From Flavobacterium caseinilyticum (GTDB taxonomy: Bacteria > Bacteroidota > Bacteroidia > Flavobacteriales > Flavobacteriaceae), in assembly GCF_004349085.1 (NCBI RefSeq), contig NZ_SMFM01000002.1, positions 124,001 to 188,000 of the forward strand: 64,000 nucleotides of DNA, read 5' to 3'. Made by a program: the position numbers and the translations under genes. Below, one piece after another: positions 9,700 to 19,341 of the stretch. The notes under the pieces are model-generated. The model saw only the letters and a program-made list of their open reading frames with translations, was not told where the DNA came from and searched no databases. Positions within the stretch are counted from its first letter, which is position 1, and every line of letters starts with the position of its first letter.

Positions 9700-10124
9700 T
9701 ATTTTTTACTTGGAAATTCGACGAGGTTCCAATAATCATTAAGAATTGAAAAAAAATCAGGAAAATTTTTTTTTTCAATGGGTTTTCTAAAATATCCGGC
9801 TATGTTTAAATTTATAGCTGCAATTCTATTTTCTTCATTGTCAGCAGCTGTAATCACAAACACCAGTATTGATTTTAAATCCGGATGGATTCGTATTTTC
9901 CTTAATAAATCTATACCGTTTATACCTTCCTCATTTATGTCAATAATTAAAATTTCAGGTAATGGTGTCAATTTATTATTGCCCTGAAGCATCGCCCAAG
10001 CTTGGATTTCCGTTTCAGCAGTATATAAAGTATGTTTGATATCGAGTACAGAAAAAGCATTTTTTGTGTACTCGATATCCGTTTTACAACTATCAACTAA
10101 TAAAATATTATAGTTTCTCATCAA
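9699..10124 (-). CDS. Rcp1-type single-domain response regulator with an altered acidic pocket
   Basis: A 141-residue receiver of the short Rcp1-like type that often accompanies phytochrome or PAS/GAF kinases. Phospho-acceptor Asp62 (LIIDINEEG) and the conserved Lys in FRKPI are present. The acidic pocket reads V-D-S-C instead of the usual E-D-D, so one metal-binding acid is replaced by Ser. It overlaps the next gene by one base and follows the sister receiver by 15 bp. It has no output domain. The pocket substitution may weaken magnesium binding and thus phosphorylation, but this is inference. Confidence 0.85.
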   Translation of the reverse strand: MMRNYNILLVDSCKTDIEYTKNAFSVLDIKHTLYTAETEIQAWAMLQGNNKLTPLPEILIIDINEEGINGIDLLRKIRIHPDLKSILVFVITAADNEENRIAAINLNIAGYFRKPIEKKNFPDFFSILNDYWNLVEFPSKK

Positions 10125-10139
10125 GAAAAATTATAAAAA

Positions 10140-10550
10140 TTACATTTCACACAATTGCCAGAAGTCTTTAAGTGTCGCAACCGATGCAATAAAATTCTCA
10201 AATGACAGGGGTTTCAAAATATAACCTGCAACATTGAGATTGTAAGCGTCAAATTTGTCACTGTCTTCATTAGAGGTAGTCATCACAAATACTGATATAT
10301 TTTTCAGGTTCTCTGTATCCCTCAAATTTTTCAGAAACTCGATTCCGTTCATTTTTGGCATATTAATATCCAAAATAATAATTCGAGGCAAAGGTACAAT
10401 CATGTTATTCAACATTTCCAGTGCTTCTACCCCATTACCCGCTACAAAAAGTTCATTTTTAATATTATTTTTTGCAAAGGCTCTTTTGACATTCATTACA
10501 TCAACCAAGTCATCCTCCACCAATAAAATATTCACCAATTTTTGTATCAT
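10140..10550 (-). CDS. Rcp1-type single-domain response regulator
   Basis: A 136-residue receiver with intact pocket (Glu12-Asp13-Asp14), phospho-acceptor Asp61 in ILDINMPKMNG, the Thr pair in VMTTSNED, and Lys in YILKPLSFENF. It overlaps the upstream kinase gene by four bases (ATGA arrangement), implying coupled translation and suggesting it is the direct partner of that kinase. It is similar in layout to the next receiver (9699-10124) and the two probably arose by duplication. No DNA-binding domain is present. Confidence 0.9.
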   Translation of the reverse strand: MIQKLVNILLVEDDLVDVMNVKRAFAKNNIKNELFVAGNGVEALEMLNNMIVPLPRIIILDINMPKMNGIEFLKNLRDTENLKNISVFVMTTSNEDSDKFDAYNLNVAGYILKPLSFENFIASVATLKDFWQLCEM

Positions 10551-11284
10551 AATTTTAATTTTTCGATTTTAATTATTTTAGGCCAATCAAATTTAAAAAG
10601 TGAACCTCCATTTTCCGCCGGATAATAAGCTAATGTACCTCCCACCATTTTTATTATTTTAGTACAAATCGCTAATCCTGCACCGGTCGAATCTACAACA
10701 TCTTTTGAATTTATAGTATAAAATATGGAAAAAATTTTGTCTTTTAATTCATCCGGAATACCGGGACCATCATCGCTAATTTTTATTTCAAGATCAGCGT
10801 CATTTTCACTGATTTCGATAAACACATTCATTTTTTCTTTATCGTGAAATCGAACGGCATTATTAATTAAATTGTAAATTATCTTTTCTAATTTTTTTCC
10901 TAAAGTAGTGTATTTAACATCCTTTAAATTACACGTAATATGAAACTCGACATTTAAATTCTTATCTATCATTTCGGTGCAATCGCTGACCAACTTTGCA
11001 ATGTCAACCTCATACAGCTCCATATTGGATGTATTGACACGCGAAAGTTCCAGCAGCGCATTCATCATTCTTTCAAGCCGTTCCACTCTATTTTTTAGTA
11101 GACTGAAGTTGTCTAAAATATCTTGCTCAACATTGCTGCCTAAATCATCTTCAATCCATGATGTGAGGTTTACAATAGCTCGCATGGGAGTTTTTATATC
11201 ATGCGAAACAATATACACAAACTCATCAAATTCTTTTTGTAACGCAGCAAGCTGTAGCTCGCATTTATCTTCAAGGACTTTCAT
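10547..11284 (-). CDS. Small sensor-less histidine kinase (HisKA-HATPase)
   Basis: Only 245 residues: a HisKA domain with His28 in VSHDIKTPMRA, then HATPase with N-box NLINNAVRF, G1 box DDGPGIPDE and a short G2 (TGAGLAI). It lacks any sensor or membrane domain, so it must be recruited by another protein. The best candidate is the large GAF/PAS kinase encoded 6 bp upstream, which belongs to the same HisKA subfamily (SHDxKxPxRA). The two could heterodimerise or act in series; this is inference from operon position. Downstream, the gene overlaps a receiver by four bases. Confidence 0.88.
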   Translation of the reverse strand: MKVLEDKCELQLAALQKEFDEFVYIVSHDIKTPMRAIVNLTSWIEDDLGSNVEQDILDNFSLLKNRVERLERMMNALLELSRVNTSNMELYEVDIAKLVSDCTEMIDKNLNVEFHITCNLKDVKYTTLGKKLEKIIYNLINNAVRFHDKEKMNVFIEISENDADLEIKISDDGPGIPDELKDKIFSIFYTINSKDVVDSTGAGLAICTKIIKMVGGTLAYYPAENGGSLFKFDWPKIIKIEKLKL

Positions 11285-11290
11285 ACTGAT

Positions 11291-14200
11291 TTATTTAGGA
11301 AGTGTAAAAATAAAATTGGCACCTTGATCAACTTCGGATTCAATATAAATATTACCTCCTTTTTCTTCAATTATTTTTTTCACAATTGACAATCCAATTC
11401 CTGTGCTCTCTTTTTTATCGCGCGCCTCAATAGTTTGAAAAACTTTAAATACTTTTTTATGGTACTCTTCAGCAATTCCAGGACCATTGTCTTTTATAGA
11501 AAATTGATGAAAATCAGGCAAGGACTCATATTGACATTCTATCTTTCCAATAGCTTTATCGTTATATTTTACCGCGTTGCTTATCAAGTTACTAAATACT
11601 TGTTCGATAAGTATTTTTTCTGTGGTAATTGTCGGGATGTTTGCCCCCACAATCACTTCAAATCCTTCGACAGGAACAACAGAATCAATGACTTGATTTA
11701 ATATTTTTATTAAATCAGTGCGTTCCTTTTCTATCTTTGTCCGGCCAATGCGGGAATAGTCTAAAACGCCATTGATTAGGTTCTCCATTCGCACAATGCG
11801 TCCGCGCAATAAGCCAAAGTTAGCGCTTACATCATCCGGCATTTCAGGCATATCTTCAACAATCCATTCCGACAAATTGTTGATTGCTCGTAGCGGTGCT
11901 TTAAGGTCATGCGAGACAATATAAGCAAACTGATCGAGCTCTTTATTTTTTCTTTCAAGATCTGTCAGCGCATTGTTTAAGTTCTCTTTTGCTAATTTTT
12001 CCTGAGTAATATCAGTACTGATACCAATGTACTGATATGGTTTACCTTTCTCGTTTAAAAAAGGAACTATAGTGGTGCTTTCCCAATAAAAAGAGCCATC
12101 CTTTGCTTTATTTTTTATTTCTCCCCTCCAAATATTCCCACTTGCGATGGTTACGAAAGCCTCTCTTCTAAATTCTGGGGTGTGGTAATCTGAATTAATA
12201 ATTTTTTGGTCTTGTCCAATTAATTCTTTTTTGGAATACTTAGAAATCGCACAAAAATTATCATTAACGGAAGTAAATATTCCCTTTTGATTGGTAACAG
12301 CCACAATTGCTGATTCGTCTAGGGCCGATTTGATATCGATAATTTCTTTAGACTTTTCAAATATCTTTTGTTCTGCAAGCGTTTTCTCTGTTATATCCTG
12401 AATTGATCCCTGCAAACCAACTATTTCTCCTTGCTCATTTTTATAAGGCTGCCCTATTTCTAAAATATATTTTATCCGGTTATCGGGAAATAAAATTCTA
12501 TAATTAATTTTAAAATCTTCACCCGTTTTCATCACTTTTTGATCTAATTGATCCAGCTGCGAAACATCATCAGGATGTATCCTATTCCTGTACGCCTGAT
12601 AGAGTTGATCAGCCGGAACACCGTCTAGTTCAAAGACGCTGTAATGTCCTTTAGACAGCATAAGGTCTTTTGTGATTAGATTAAATTTCCAGCTTCCAAT
12701 TTTAGCAATACTTTGCGATTGATCTAATAATTTATTGCTATTTATCAAACTTTGTTCTGCCAGCTTTTTTTCAGTAATGTCCTGAGTACTTCCCTGAGCA
12801 CCAATTACCTGTCCAAATTCATTTTTAATAACCTCACCTAGTGTCCAAATATGTTTTACTCTGTTGTCAGGAAAATCAATGTCGGTCATAAACTCAAAAT
12901 TCTGCCCAATGCTAATGCTTTTTTCTATCGCTAGGTCCAAACTTGTTAAGACTTCTGGACGTAGTAACTTTCGATATGCTTCGTATAATTTATTTGCAGG
13001 TAATTCTTCAATTTCGAAAATTTTATAATTACCCTTCGACCAAATCAAATCCTTCGTGGCTAAATCAAATTTCCAACTTCCTGTTTTAGCAATACTTTGC
13101 GATTCATCTAATAATGTATTGCTGTTTTTTAAATTCAGCTCTATTTCTTTTTCTCTAGTAATATCTTTAGCTATTCCTAAATAACCTGTTAGTTCACCCT
13201 CACGATTCTTTATTCCCGTAACCGATAAAACTGTTGGAACCAAACTACTGTCTTTTCGTACATACGTCCACTCATAAGAGTCGGCAACTCCTAGTTCTCT
13301 CGCTTTAAATACAAATGTATCGAACCCAGGCGCCAAATCTTTTCCAAACTCAACTGATAAATCTTCTGTTCGTTTGACAACTTCATCCCATAAGTGAAAA
13401 ATAGATGGAGTAGTTTTTCCAATTACTTCTTCTGCCTTATATCCAAGTAATATCTCCGAGCCTCTGTTGAATTCTTTAATCGTTCCATCTAAATCGGAAG
13501 ATATTATTGAAAAATCCGTAGAATTAAGGATTGCCGATAATTCGCTACTGGTTTTTACCAATTTCTCTTTCTGCTGATACTCTGAAGTCATGTCTCGGGC
13601 AATACAATATAAATTGCCAGTAACTGGATCCGGAGAGGTGTTCCAACTTAACACAATATATTCGCCATTTTTACATCGAAAACGATTTTCGAAACTGATG
13701 GTCAGCTCTCCTTTTACAAGTTTTTCCACCTCAAGACCGGTTGCCGCTAAATCATCCGGATGAACAAAATTAACAAAAGGCGTCCCTTCCAATTCTTCCT
13801 TCGAATATCCCAAAACAGTAGTAAAAGCAGGGTTTACTTTATAAAAAAATCCGTTCACATTAGCAATGCAAACCAAATCCTTTGATAGGTCGATGAAATT
13901 CTGAAATTCTTTCTGGGTATTAATCAAATCTGCATTTTTTTTGCGCAATTGCAATAATAAAACGACTTGGTTTGCCAATAATTTTAAAGCATTTTTTTGA
14001 TCTTCACTCAAGGCCCTGGGAACTGTATCGATAACGCAAAGAGTTCCTAACTTAAAACCATCTGCATCTTTAAGAGGTGCTCCTGCGTAAAAACGAATAT
14101 CAGGATTACCGGTAACCAAAGGATTATCTGCAAATAATTCATTTTCTAAAGCGTTTTTCACTTCATATACTTCCTCGCCCATAATGGCATACTGGCAAAA

Positions 14201-14425
14201 AGAAATTTCTCTTGGTGTTTCAGATGCTCCCAGTCCGACACTTGATTTAAACCATTGTCTTTCTTTATCTAACAAGCTAACTAATGCAATTGGAGTTCCG
14301 CAAATATAAGTGGCTAGCTGCGTTAAAGCATTATATGCTTTTTCAGGCAAAGAATCCATAATAGTATAACTTTCAAGAGCTGCAAGCCGGTCAGATTCAT
14401 TTAATGGCAACGGAACTTTTTTCAT
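11291..14425 (-). CDS. Large GAF-PAS5 sensor histidine kinase
   Basis: A 1044-residue soluble kinase and the first gene of the five-gene operon. Order: GAF (about 20-160, with SFCQYAI and FYAGAPL typical of the family), five PAS/PAC units (about 168-285, 291-425, 433-555, 563-685, 698-810), HisKA with His839 in VSHDLKAPLRA, and HATPase (NLISNAVKY, DNGPGIAEE, STGIGLSIV). PAS units three and four are close copies of each other (both contain SQSIAK-x-GSWKF near the start and QDITEK at the end), which indicates an internal duplication. There is no receiver, so phosphate should go to the receivers encoded downstream. Ligand unknown; GAF and PAS could bind a tetrapyrrole, flavin or small molecule, but no chromophore cysteine can be assigned. 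Confidence 0.92.
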   Translation of the reverse strand: MKKVPLPLNESDRLAALESYTIMDSLPEKAYNALTQLATYICGTPIALVSLLDKERQWFKSSVGLGASETPREISFCQYAIMGEEVYEVKNALENELFADNPLVTGNPDIRFYAGAPLKDADGFKLGTLCVIDTVPRALSEDQKNALKLLANQVVLLLQLRKKNADLINTQKEFQNFIDLSKDLVCIANVNGFFYKVNPAFTTVLGYSKEELEGTPFVNFVHPDDLAATGLEVEKLVKGELTISFENRFRCKNGEYIVLSWNTSPDPVTGNLYCIARDMTSEYQQKEKLVKTSSELSAILNSTDFSIISSDLDGTIKEFNRGSEILLGYKAEEVIGKTTPSIFHLWDEVVKRTEDLSVEFGKDLAPGFDTFVFKARELGVADSYEWTYVRKDSSLVPTVLSVTGIKNREGELTGYLGIAKDITREKEIELNLKNSNTLLDESQSIAKTGSWKFDLATKDLIWSKGNYKIFEIEELPANKLYEAYRKLLRPEVLTSLDLAIEKSISIGQNFEFMTDIDFPDNRVKHIWTLGEVIKNEFGQVIGAQGSTQDITEKKLAEQSLINSNKLLDQSQSIAKIGSWKFNLITKDLMLSKGHYSVFELDGVPADQLYQAYRNRIHPDDVSQLDQLDQKVMKTGEDFKINYRILFPDNRIKYILEIGQPYKNEQGEIVGLQGSIQDITEKTLAEQKIFEKSKEIIDIKSALDESAIVAVTNQKGIFTSVNDNFCAISKYSKKELIGQDQKIINSDYHTPEFRREAFVTIASGNIWRGEIKNKAKDGSFYWESTTIVPFLNEKGKPYQYIGISTDITQEKLAKENLNNALTDLERKNKELDQFAYIVSHDLKAPLRAINNLSEWIVEDMPEMPDDVSANFGLLRGRIVRMENLINGVLDYSRIGRTKIEKERTDLIKILNQVIDSVVPVEGFEVIVGANIPTITTEKILIEQVFSNLISNAVKYNDKAIGKIECQYESLPDFHQFSIKDNGPGIAEEYHKKVFKVFQTIEARDKKESTGIGLSIVKKIIEEKGGNIYIESEVDQGANFIFTLPK

Positions 14426-14850
14426 CTTTGGGAATTAATCTTAATAAGCAGATCTTAAATTATTTTTAAATTGAGTATAAACACTAAATACTATTTATTT
14501 TAAAGCTTTATTCTAATTTTTTTGAATGAATTTCTAAAGGTATTTAACACACAAAAATAAAATTATTTTTGAATAATTAGTTGCTTTTCAAATTTAATAT
14601 TCCAAACACTATTAATTAGTTGGCAAGCTTCGCATTAATTTACATTAAAAGCGTGCAACAGATCAATAGTACCAACCGAAGAAATATAGAAAATCTTAAA
14701 TTCAGCTGTGTTTTTTTTTAAAATTGTTGTAAAGAAATAGCCTGAAAAGCTGCTTGTAAAACTATTTAATTTTGATAAAAAAATAACCTCCCATTATGAA
14801 TTTCCCAGTTACGCCCTTTTACCTTTACTCGTTTAAGGAGAAAATACTGT
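14426..14850. other. Intergenic region upstream of the kinase operon
   Basis: About 425 bp of AT-rich sequence containing the presumed promoter of the minus-strand phosphorelay operon. No gene or clear promoter consensus was recognised. Its right end runs into the decayed gene remnant at 14851-15341. Confidence 0.45.
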
Positions 14851-15341
14851 GTCGAGTTTCCGATTACGGGATGCGCCGATTATCTCGGCGTTAACAATAT
14901 GCTAAGAAGTATAAATGCGGAAGCCGAGTTGATTCCGCATGATGTCTTTGCCGCAATTCAATACAAAGATCCGGATCTTTTTACAGCAGTAGGTTCTGTA
15001 ATCACGTCGTTTACTTCCATCTTTTGAAACCTCTTTCAAAAAATTGAATTCAAAACAACCCAATATTTTAAAGAAATAAAACTTCCGAAGATGTAATTAA
15101 GGTCACAGAACTGCAGCAGATGCACAAGGATAATTTTGTTAAAATGTTTACACGAGCGAATGTTCCGGGATATATCGAAAGAGGAATTGAACGTGACTAT
15201 CTTAAAGATTACATATCCGACTTTAGTCAACAATTTTACCTTTGCGAAAAAAATGAATTTGTGAAAATTTTTGCTGGATACTTGGAAGATCTAAATGCAA
15301 ATACCGAAAGTATTTTTATAGCTCTGCAAATTATTCCGTGA
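14851..15341 (+). pseudogene. Frameshifted remnant of an unrecognised protein
   Basis: The plus strand holds two coding-looking fragments in different frames. Fragment A (14851-15027) reads VEFPITGCADYLGVNNMLRS and onward to a TGA, without an obvious start. Fragment B (15072-15341, with an ATG at 15120) reads through EDVIKVTELQQMHKDNFVKM to a TGA. A short stretch between them continues in a third frame. Joining them would give about 160 residues of plausible protein, so this looks like the 3' part of a gene broken by two frameshifts and missing its start. I do not recognise the family. It could instead be a short intact gene from 15120 only (73 codons), but the in-register upstream coding signal argues against that. 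Confidence 0.5.
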
Positions 15342-15656
15342 ATTTAAAAACGATTGCTTTCTCTACTTTTAATTAAAAAAATATTTTCTTTTTAATTTTA
15401 AAATACTGACCAGCAGTCATTTAAATATTATTTTTTATCGAAAAACAATTTTAATTTATTAAATTTACAATATCGGTTTAAATAAGTTGCAGTACCTACA
15501 ACATTCTACTTATTCTAACCATAAAACGACGGCTAATTTTCAATTTTCTTCTGAATTTAAAAATTATACTGTCGGATGAATTAGCCCCAACTATTTTCTA
15601 TTGTTACCGTTCTGGAATGCTACTAATAGTCTGCTTCTAATTAAAAAACATACGAA
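15342..15656. other. Upstream region of the pyruvate-node island
   Basis: About 315 bp of very AT-rich DNA before the PEP synthase gene. It should contain the promoter for the first genes of the plus-strand island, but no clear TTG/TAnnTTTG pair with acceptable spacing was found, and no gene. Confidence 0.4.
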
Positions 15657-18077
15657 ATGGCAAATTACAAACACATCCTGTTTTTCGACCAGATTGGCAT
15701 CGAGGCCATTGGTCAAGTTGGCGGCAAGAATGCCTCTCTCGGCGAAATGTACAATGAACTCAATCCAATAGGCATCGGCATTCCCAATGGTTTTGCTGTT
15801 ACCGCCGAAGCCTACAGGCTATTCCGTAAAGAAAATAATCTGAATAAACCTCTCGAGGATTTGTTGCTGTCACTGGATACAAAACAGTTTTCTAATCTTT
15901 CTTTCATTGGAGAAACAGCTAGAAATCTTATTTTAACAGCAACTATTCCAGAGGAAATCCGAGATGAAATAAAAGTCGCTTACCAGTCGCTCAGCGATCA
16001 ATGCGGCAGCAGCAATCTGGATGTTGCCGTACGAAGCAGCGCTACTTCGGAGGATTTACCAACCGCAAGTTTTGCAGGCAGAATGGAATCTTTTTTGAAC
16101 ATTAACGGAGATCAGCAGTTGCTCGTAGCTATTCGCAGATGCTACGCTTCCTTATTTACCGACCGTGCCATAAAATACCGTTACGATATGGATTTTGCTA
16201 AATTAGATATTGCCATTTCCGTTGGCGTACAGCAAATGGTGCGAAGCGATAAAGCATCCTCCGGAGTGGCCTTTACCATTGATCCGGACAGCGGGTTCGA
16301 AAATACGGTTATCATCAATGGTTGTTGGGGATTAGGAGAAAATATTGTCCAAGGTACCATTACTCCCGATGAATGGATGGTTTTCAAGCCCACTTTGGAA
16401 AATCCAGATTTGAATCCAATTCTAAAAAAACAGTGCGGGAGAAAAGAGTTCACGATGATCTATGCCGATAAATCGGAAAGTACCTCAGCCGAAAATACTA
16501 TTGTTAACGTTGATACACCCACTGAAAAACAAATTCAATTTTCGCTAAACGATAAAGAAGTCATCCAACTGTCACAATGGTGTTATAAAATCGAAAAACA
16601 TTATAACAAAGCAATGGATATCGAATGGGCAAAAGACGGTTTGAATAACCAATTGTACATTGTTCAGGCACGTCCCGAAACCGTTCAAGGAAAAGCAAAT
16701 AAGAAAGTCCGCGAAATTTATAAACTCACAGCAAAAAGCACACTTTTGACTAAAGGAATTGCCCTTGGCGATAAGATTGCTTCCGGAAAAGCCAGAATTC
16801 TGAACAACCCTCAGGAAGGCTATTTACTGCAAAATGGTGAAATCATAGTCACCGATTTAACCAATCCGGATTGGGATCCCATCATGAAAAGAGCTTCGGC
16901 AATCATTACTAATAAAGGCGGACGCACCAGTCATGCCGCCATTGTAGCCCGAGAACTAGGAACCGTTGCGGTGGTAGGTTGCGGTGATGCTACTTCGGTG
17001 ATAAAAAACGGTCAGGAAATTACGGTGTCCTGCGCAGAAGGAAAAGAAGGAAATATCTATGACGGGAAATTGAAATGGGAAATTACAGAACAGGATTTCA
17101 GCACACTCAAAATGCCCCAGACAGACCCGATGCTGATTCTTGCCGATCCGGAAAGAGCTTTTGAATTAAGTCATTATCCAAATCAGGGCGTGGGTTTGAT
17201 GCGAATGGAATTTGCGATTTCGAATACCATCAAAATTCATCCGCTGGCTTTGTGCGAACCTGAAAAAATAACCGATGAAAAAATCGTTGCTGAGATAGCA
17301 ACGTTAACCAAAGGCTATGATGATCCCAAAAATTATTTCATTGATAAACTAGCCGAAGCTGTATCTATTGTTGCCGCCGCTTTTTATCCAAAAGATGTGA
17401 TTGTACGAATGAGTGATTTTAAAAGTAATGAATATGCCAACCTGATTGGCGGAAAATATTATGAACCCAATGAGGAAAACCCTATGCTTGGTTTCCGCGG
17501 TGCTTCACGTTATTACAGTGATTTTTACCGAAAAGGTTTCGCTTTAGAATGTGAAGCCATGAAAAAGGTACGTAACGAAATGGGTCTTCTCAATGTTAAA
17601 TTGATGATTCCCTTTTGCAGAACCGTCGAAGAAGGAGAAAATGTCCTTAATGAAATGGCCAAAAACGGATTAGTGCAAGGCATCAACGGATTACAGGTAT
17701 ATGTGATGATTGAAATTCCAAGCAATGTATTGATGGCCGATGAATTCGCAAAACTTTTTGATGGATTTTCTATCGGTTCCAATGATTTAACGCAGCTCAC
17801 CTTAGGTTTGGATCGGGACTCTGAATTAGTAAGTTATTTGTTTGATGAAGAAAATCCGGCCGTAAAATATTTAATTAAAGAAACGATTCGGGTCGCCAAA
17901 CGTTTTGAAATAAAAGTGGGATTGTGCGGACAGGCACCGAGCGACATTCCACAATTTGCCAATTTTTTGGTCAACGAAGGAATTGACAGTATTTCATTTA
18001 ATCCCGATGCTTTGATAAAAGGAATCGAGAATATTTTGGAAGCGGAAAAGAAAACAAAAAGAAAAATTCTAACGTAA
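15657..18077 (+). CDS. ppsA: Phosphoenolpyruvate synthase
   Basis: An 806-residue protein with the three-part layout of PEP synthase / pyruvate-phosphate dikinase. The N-terminal ATP-binding domain is at about 1-345 (GGKNASLGEMY, RSSATSEDLPTASFAG). The swivelling phosphohistidine domain has GGRTSHAAIVARELG, with His426 as the carrier. The C-terminal TIM-barrel PEP/pyruvate domain (MLGFRGASRY, SIGSNDLTQLTLG) has the catalytic Cys in GLCGQAPSD. It makes PEP from pyruvate and ATP, the entry to gluconeogenesis from lactate, acetate or amino acids. Length fits PpsA (about 790-800) rather than PPDK (about 870-900). It leads a run of co-oriented genes and is 13 bp from the SDR gene, so they are probably co-transcribed. 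Confidence 0.92.
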   Translation: MANYKHILFFDQIGIEAIGQVGGKNASLGEMYNELNPIGIGIPNGFAVTAEAYRLFRKENNLNKPLEDLLLSLDTKQFSNLSFIGETARNLILTATIPEEIRDEIKVAYQSLSDQCGSSNLDVAVRSSATSEDLPTASFAGRMESFLNINGDQQLLVAIRRCYASLFTDRAIKYRYDMDFAKLDIAISVGVQQMVRSDKASSGVAFTIDPDSGFENTVIINGCWGLGENIVQGTITPDEWMVFKPTLENPDLNPILKKQCGRKEFTMIYADKSESTSAENTIVNVDTPTEKQIQFSLNDKEVIQLSQWCYKIEKHYNKAMDIEWAKDGLNNQLYIVQARPETVQGKANKKVREIYKLTAKSTLLTKGIALGDKIASGKARILNNPQEGYLLQNGEIIVTDLTNPDWDPIMKRASAIITNKGGRTSHAAIVARELGTVAVVGCGDATSVIKNGQEITVSCAEGKEGNIYDGKLKWEITEQDFSTLKMPQTDPMLILADPERAFELSHYPNQGVGLMRMEFAISNTIKIHPLALCEPEKITDEKIVAEIATLTKGYDDPKNYFIDKLAEAVSIVAAAFYPKDVIVRMSDFKSNEYANLIGGKYYEPNEENPMLGFRGASRYYSDFYRKGFALECEAMKKVRNEMGLLNVKLMIPFCRTVEEGENVLNEMAKNGLVQGINGLQVYVMIEIPSNVLMADEFAKLFDGFSIGSNDLTQLTLGLDRDSELVSYLFDEENPAVKYLIKETIRVAKRFEIKVGLCGQAPSDIPQFANFLVNEGIDSISFNPDALIKGIENILEAEKKTKRKILT

Positions 18078-18090
18078 AAAAAATACAATT

Positions 18091-18846
18091 ATGGAAACAG
18101 CATTCAAAAATAAAGTGGCTATTGTAACCGGAGGTTCCTCTGGAATTGGGAAAGCCACGGCACTTGCTTTCGCCAAAAAAGGAGCCAAGGTCGCCGTTGT
18201 GGATTGGATTGAAAACAATGAAACGGTAAACCTCATCAAAGAAATGGGCAGTGAGGCTATTTTTATCAAATGCGATGTTTCCAAAACCGCAGACGTAAAA
18301 ACGATGGTAGAAAAAACCATTGCTGCCTTCGGTCGATTAGATTATGCGTTCAATAATGCCGGAATTGAAGGAACACGAGCAAATACATTTGATTGTACAG
18401 AAGAAAATTGGGATAAAACCATTGGCATAAATCTCAAAGGAATCTGGCTCTGCATGAAATATGAAATTCCCGAAATATTGAAACAAGGCAACGGAGCTAT
18501 AGTCAATTGCTCTTCAGTAGCCGGACTGATTGGTTTTGCCGGATTACCCGCTTATGTGGCATCTAAACATGGTGTTATCGGATTAACAAAAACAGCTGCT
18601 TTAGAATACGCTACACTCGGAATCCGTGTAAACGTTGTTTGTCCCGGCGTCATACAAACGCCAATGATTGACCGACTTACCGGAAAAACGAAAGAAGCAA
18701 TTGAACAATTTAAAGGTTTAGAACCGCTGGGACGTTTTGGTCAGCCCGAAGAAATAGCCAATTCCGTGGTTTGGATGTGTTCCGATGAAGCTTCCTTCGT
18801 TACCGGACACGCGATGGCCGTGGATGGTGGTTTTGTGGCTCAATAA
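18091..18846 (+). CDS. Short-chain dehydrogenase/reductase (SDR)
   Basis: A 251-residue classical SDR. The NAD(P)-binding motif TGGSSGIG is at 13-20, the NNAG motif at about 88-91, and the catalytic triad at Ser141/142, Tyr155 and Lys159 (YVASK). Asp38 after the second strand (VVDW) favours NAD over NADP. The C-terminus (SFVTGHAMAVDGGF) is typical of family members often annotated as glucose 1-dehydrogenase or acetoin/butanediol dehydrogenase-like. It sits 13 bp after ppsA and 41 bp before an OsmC gene. The true substrate cannot be named from sequence. Confidence 0.88.
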   Translation: METAFKNKVAIVTGGSSGIGKATALAFAKKGAKVAVVDWIENNETVNLIKEMGSEAIFIKCDVSKTADVKTMVEKTIAAFGRLDYAFNNAGIEGTRANTFDCTEENWDKTIGINLKGIWLCMKYEIPEILKQGNGAIVNCSSVAGLIGFAGLPAYVASKHGVIGLTKTAALEYATLGIRVNVVCPGVIQTPMIDRLTGKTKEAIEQFKGLEPLGRFGQPEEIANSVVWMCSDEASFVTGHAMAVDGGFVAQ

Positions 18847-18887
18847 TAATTTTACTACTTCATATTCAAACTAAAAACTCAATAAAA

Positions 18888-19337
18888 ATGCATACTTACG
18901 AAGTAAATTTAAAATGGACAGGCACCAGAAAAGGGCTTTTAAGTTCCCCTGTTTTGCCCCAAAATATTGAGGTCGCCACACCTCCAGAATTTCCTAAAGG
19001 AATTGCAGGAATCTGGTCCCCCGAACATTTATTTGCAGCATCGATAAATAGCTGTCTGATGACAACTTTTATATCAATTGCCGAGAACTCAAAATTTGAA
19101 TTTTCAAGCTTTGAAAGCAAATCCATTTGCAATGTCGACCTGATTGATGGCAAATACGCAGTAACCGAAATCATCTTACAACCAAAAGTCGTCATCCACT
19201 TTTCACAAAAACCAGAAAAGGCAGTACGTCTTTTGGAGATGAGCGAAAAGGCCTGTTTGATTTCCAGCGCAGTTAAAACAACCATTCGATTAGAACCCGA
19301 AATAATTGTTGAGCAGAGTCTTATCCCTAAAGAGTAA
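18888..19337 (+). CDS. OsmC/Ohr-family protein
   Basis: A 149-residue member of the OsmC superfamily of thiol peroxidases. The first peroxidatic cysteine lies in SPEHLFAASINSCLMTTF and the second in SEKACLISSAVK, matching the two-cysteine catalytic arrangement that reduces organic hydroperoxides. It starts 41 bp after the SDR gene and the acetyl-CoA synthetase starts 4 bp beyond its stop. It probably acts as an oxidative-stress function within the island. It could also be one of the OsmC proteins of unknown activity. Confidence 0.85.
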   Translation: MHTYEVNLKWTGTRKGLLSSPVLPQNIEVATPPEFPKGIAGIWSPEHLFAASINSCLMTTFISIAENSKFEFSSFESKSICNVDLIDGKYAVTEIILQPKVVIHFSQKPEKAVRLLEMSEKACLISSAVKTTIRLEPEIIVEQSLIPKE

Positions 19338-19341
19338 CGAT

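Noticed and set aside
19306..19341. Longer start (TTG) for acetyl-CoA synthetase
   Set aside because: It would overlap the OsmC gene and use a TTG, while the ATG at 19342 gives the usual length and spacing.
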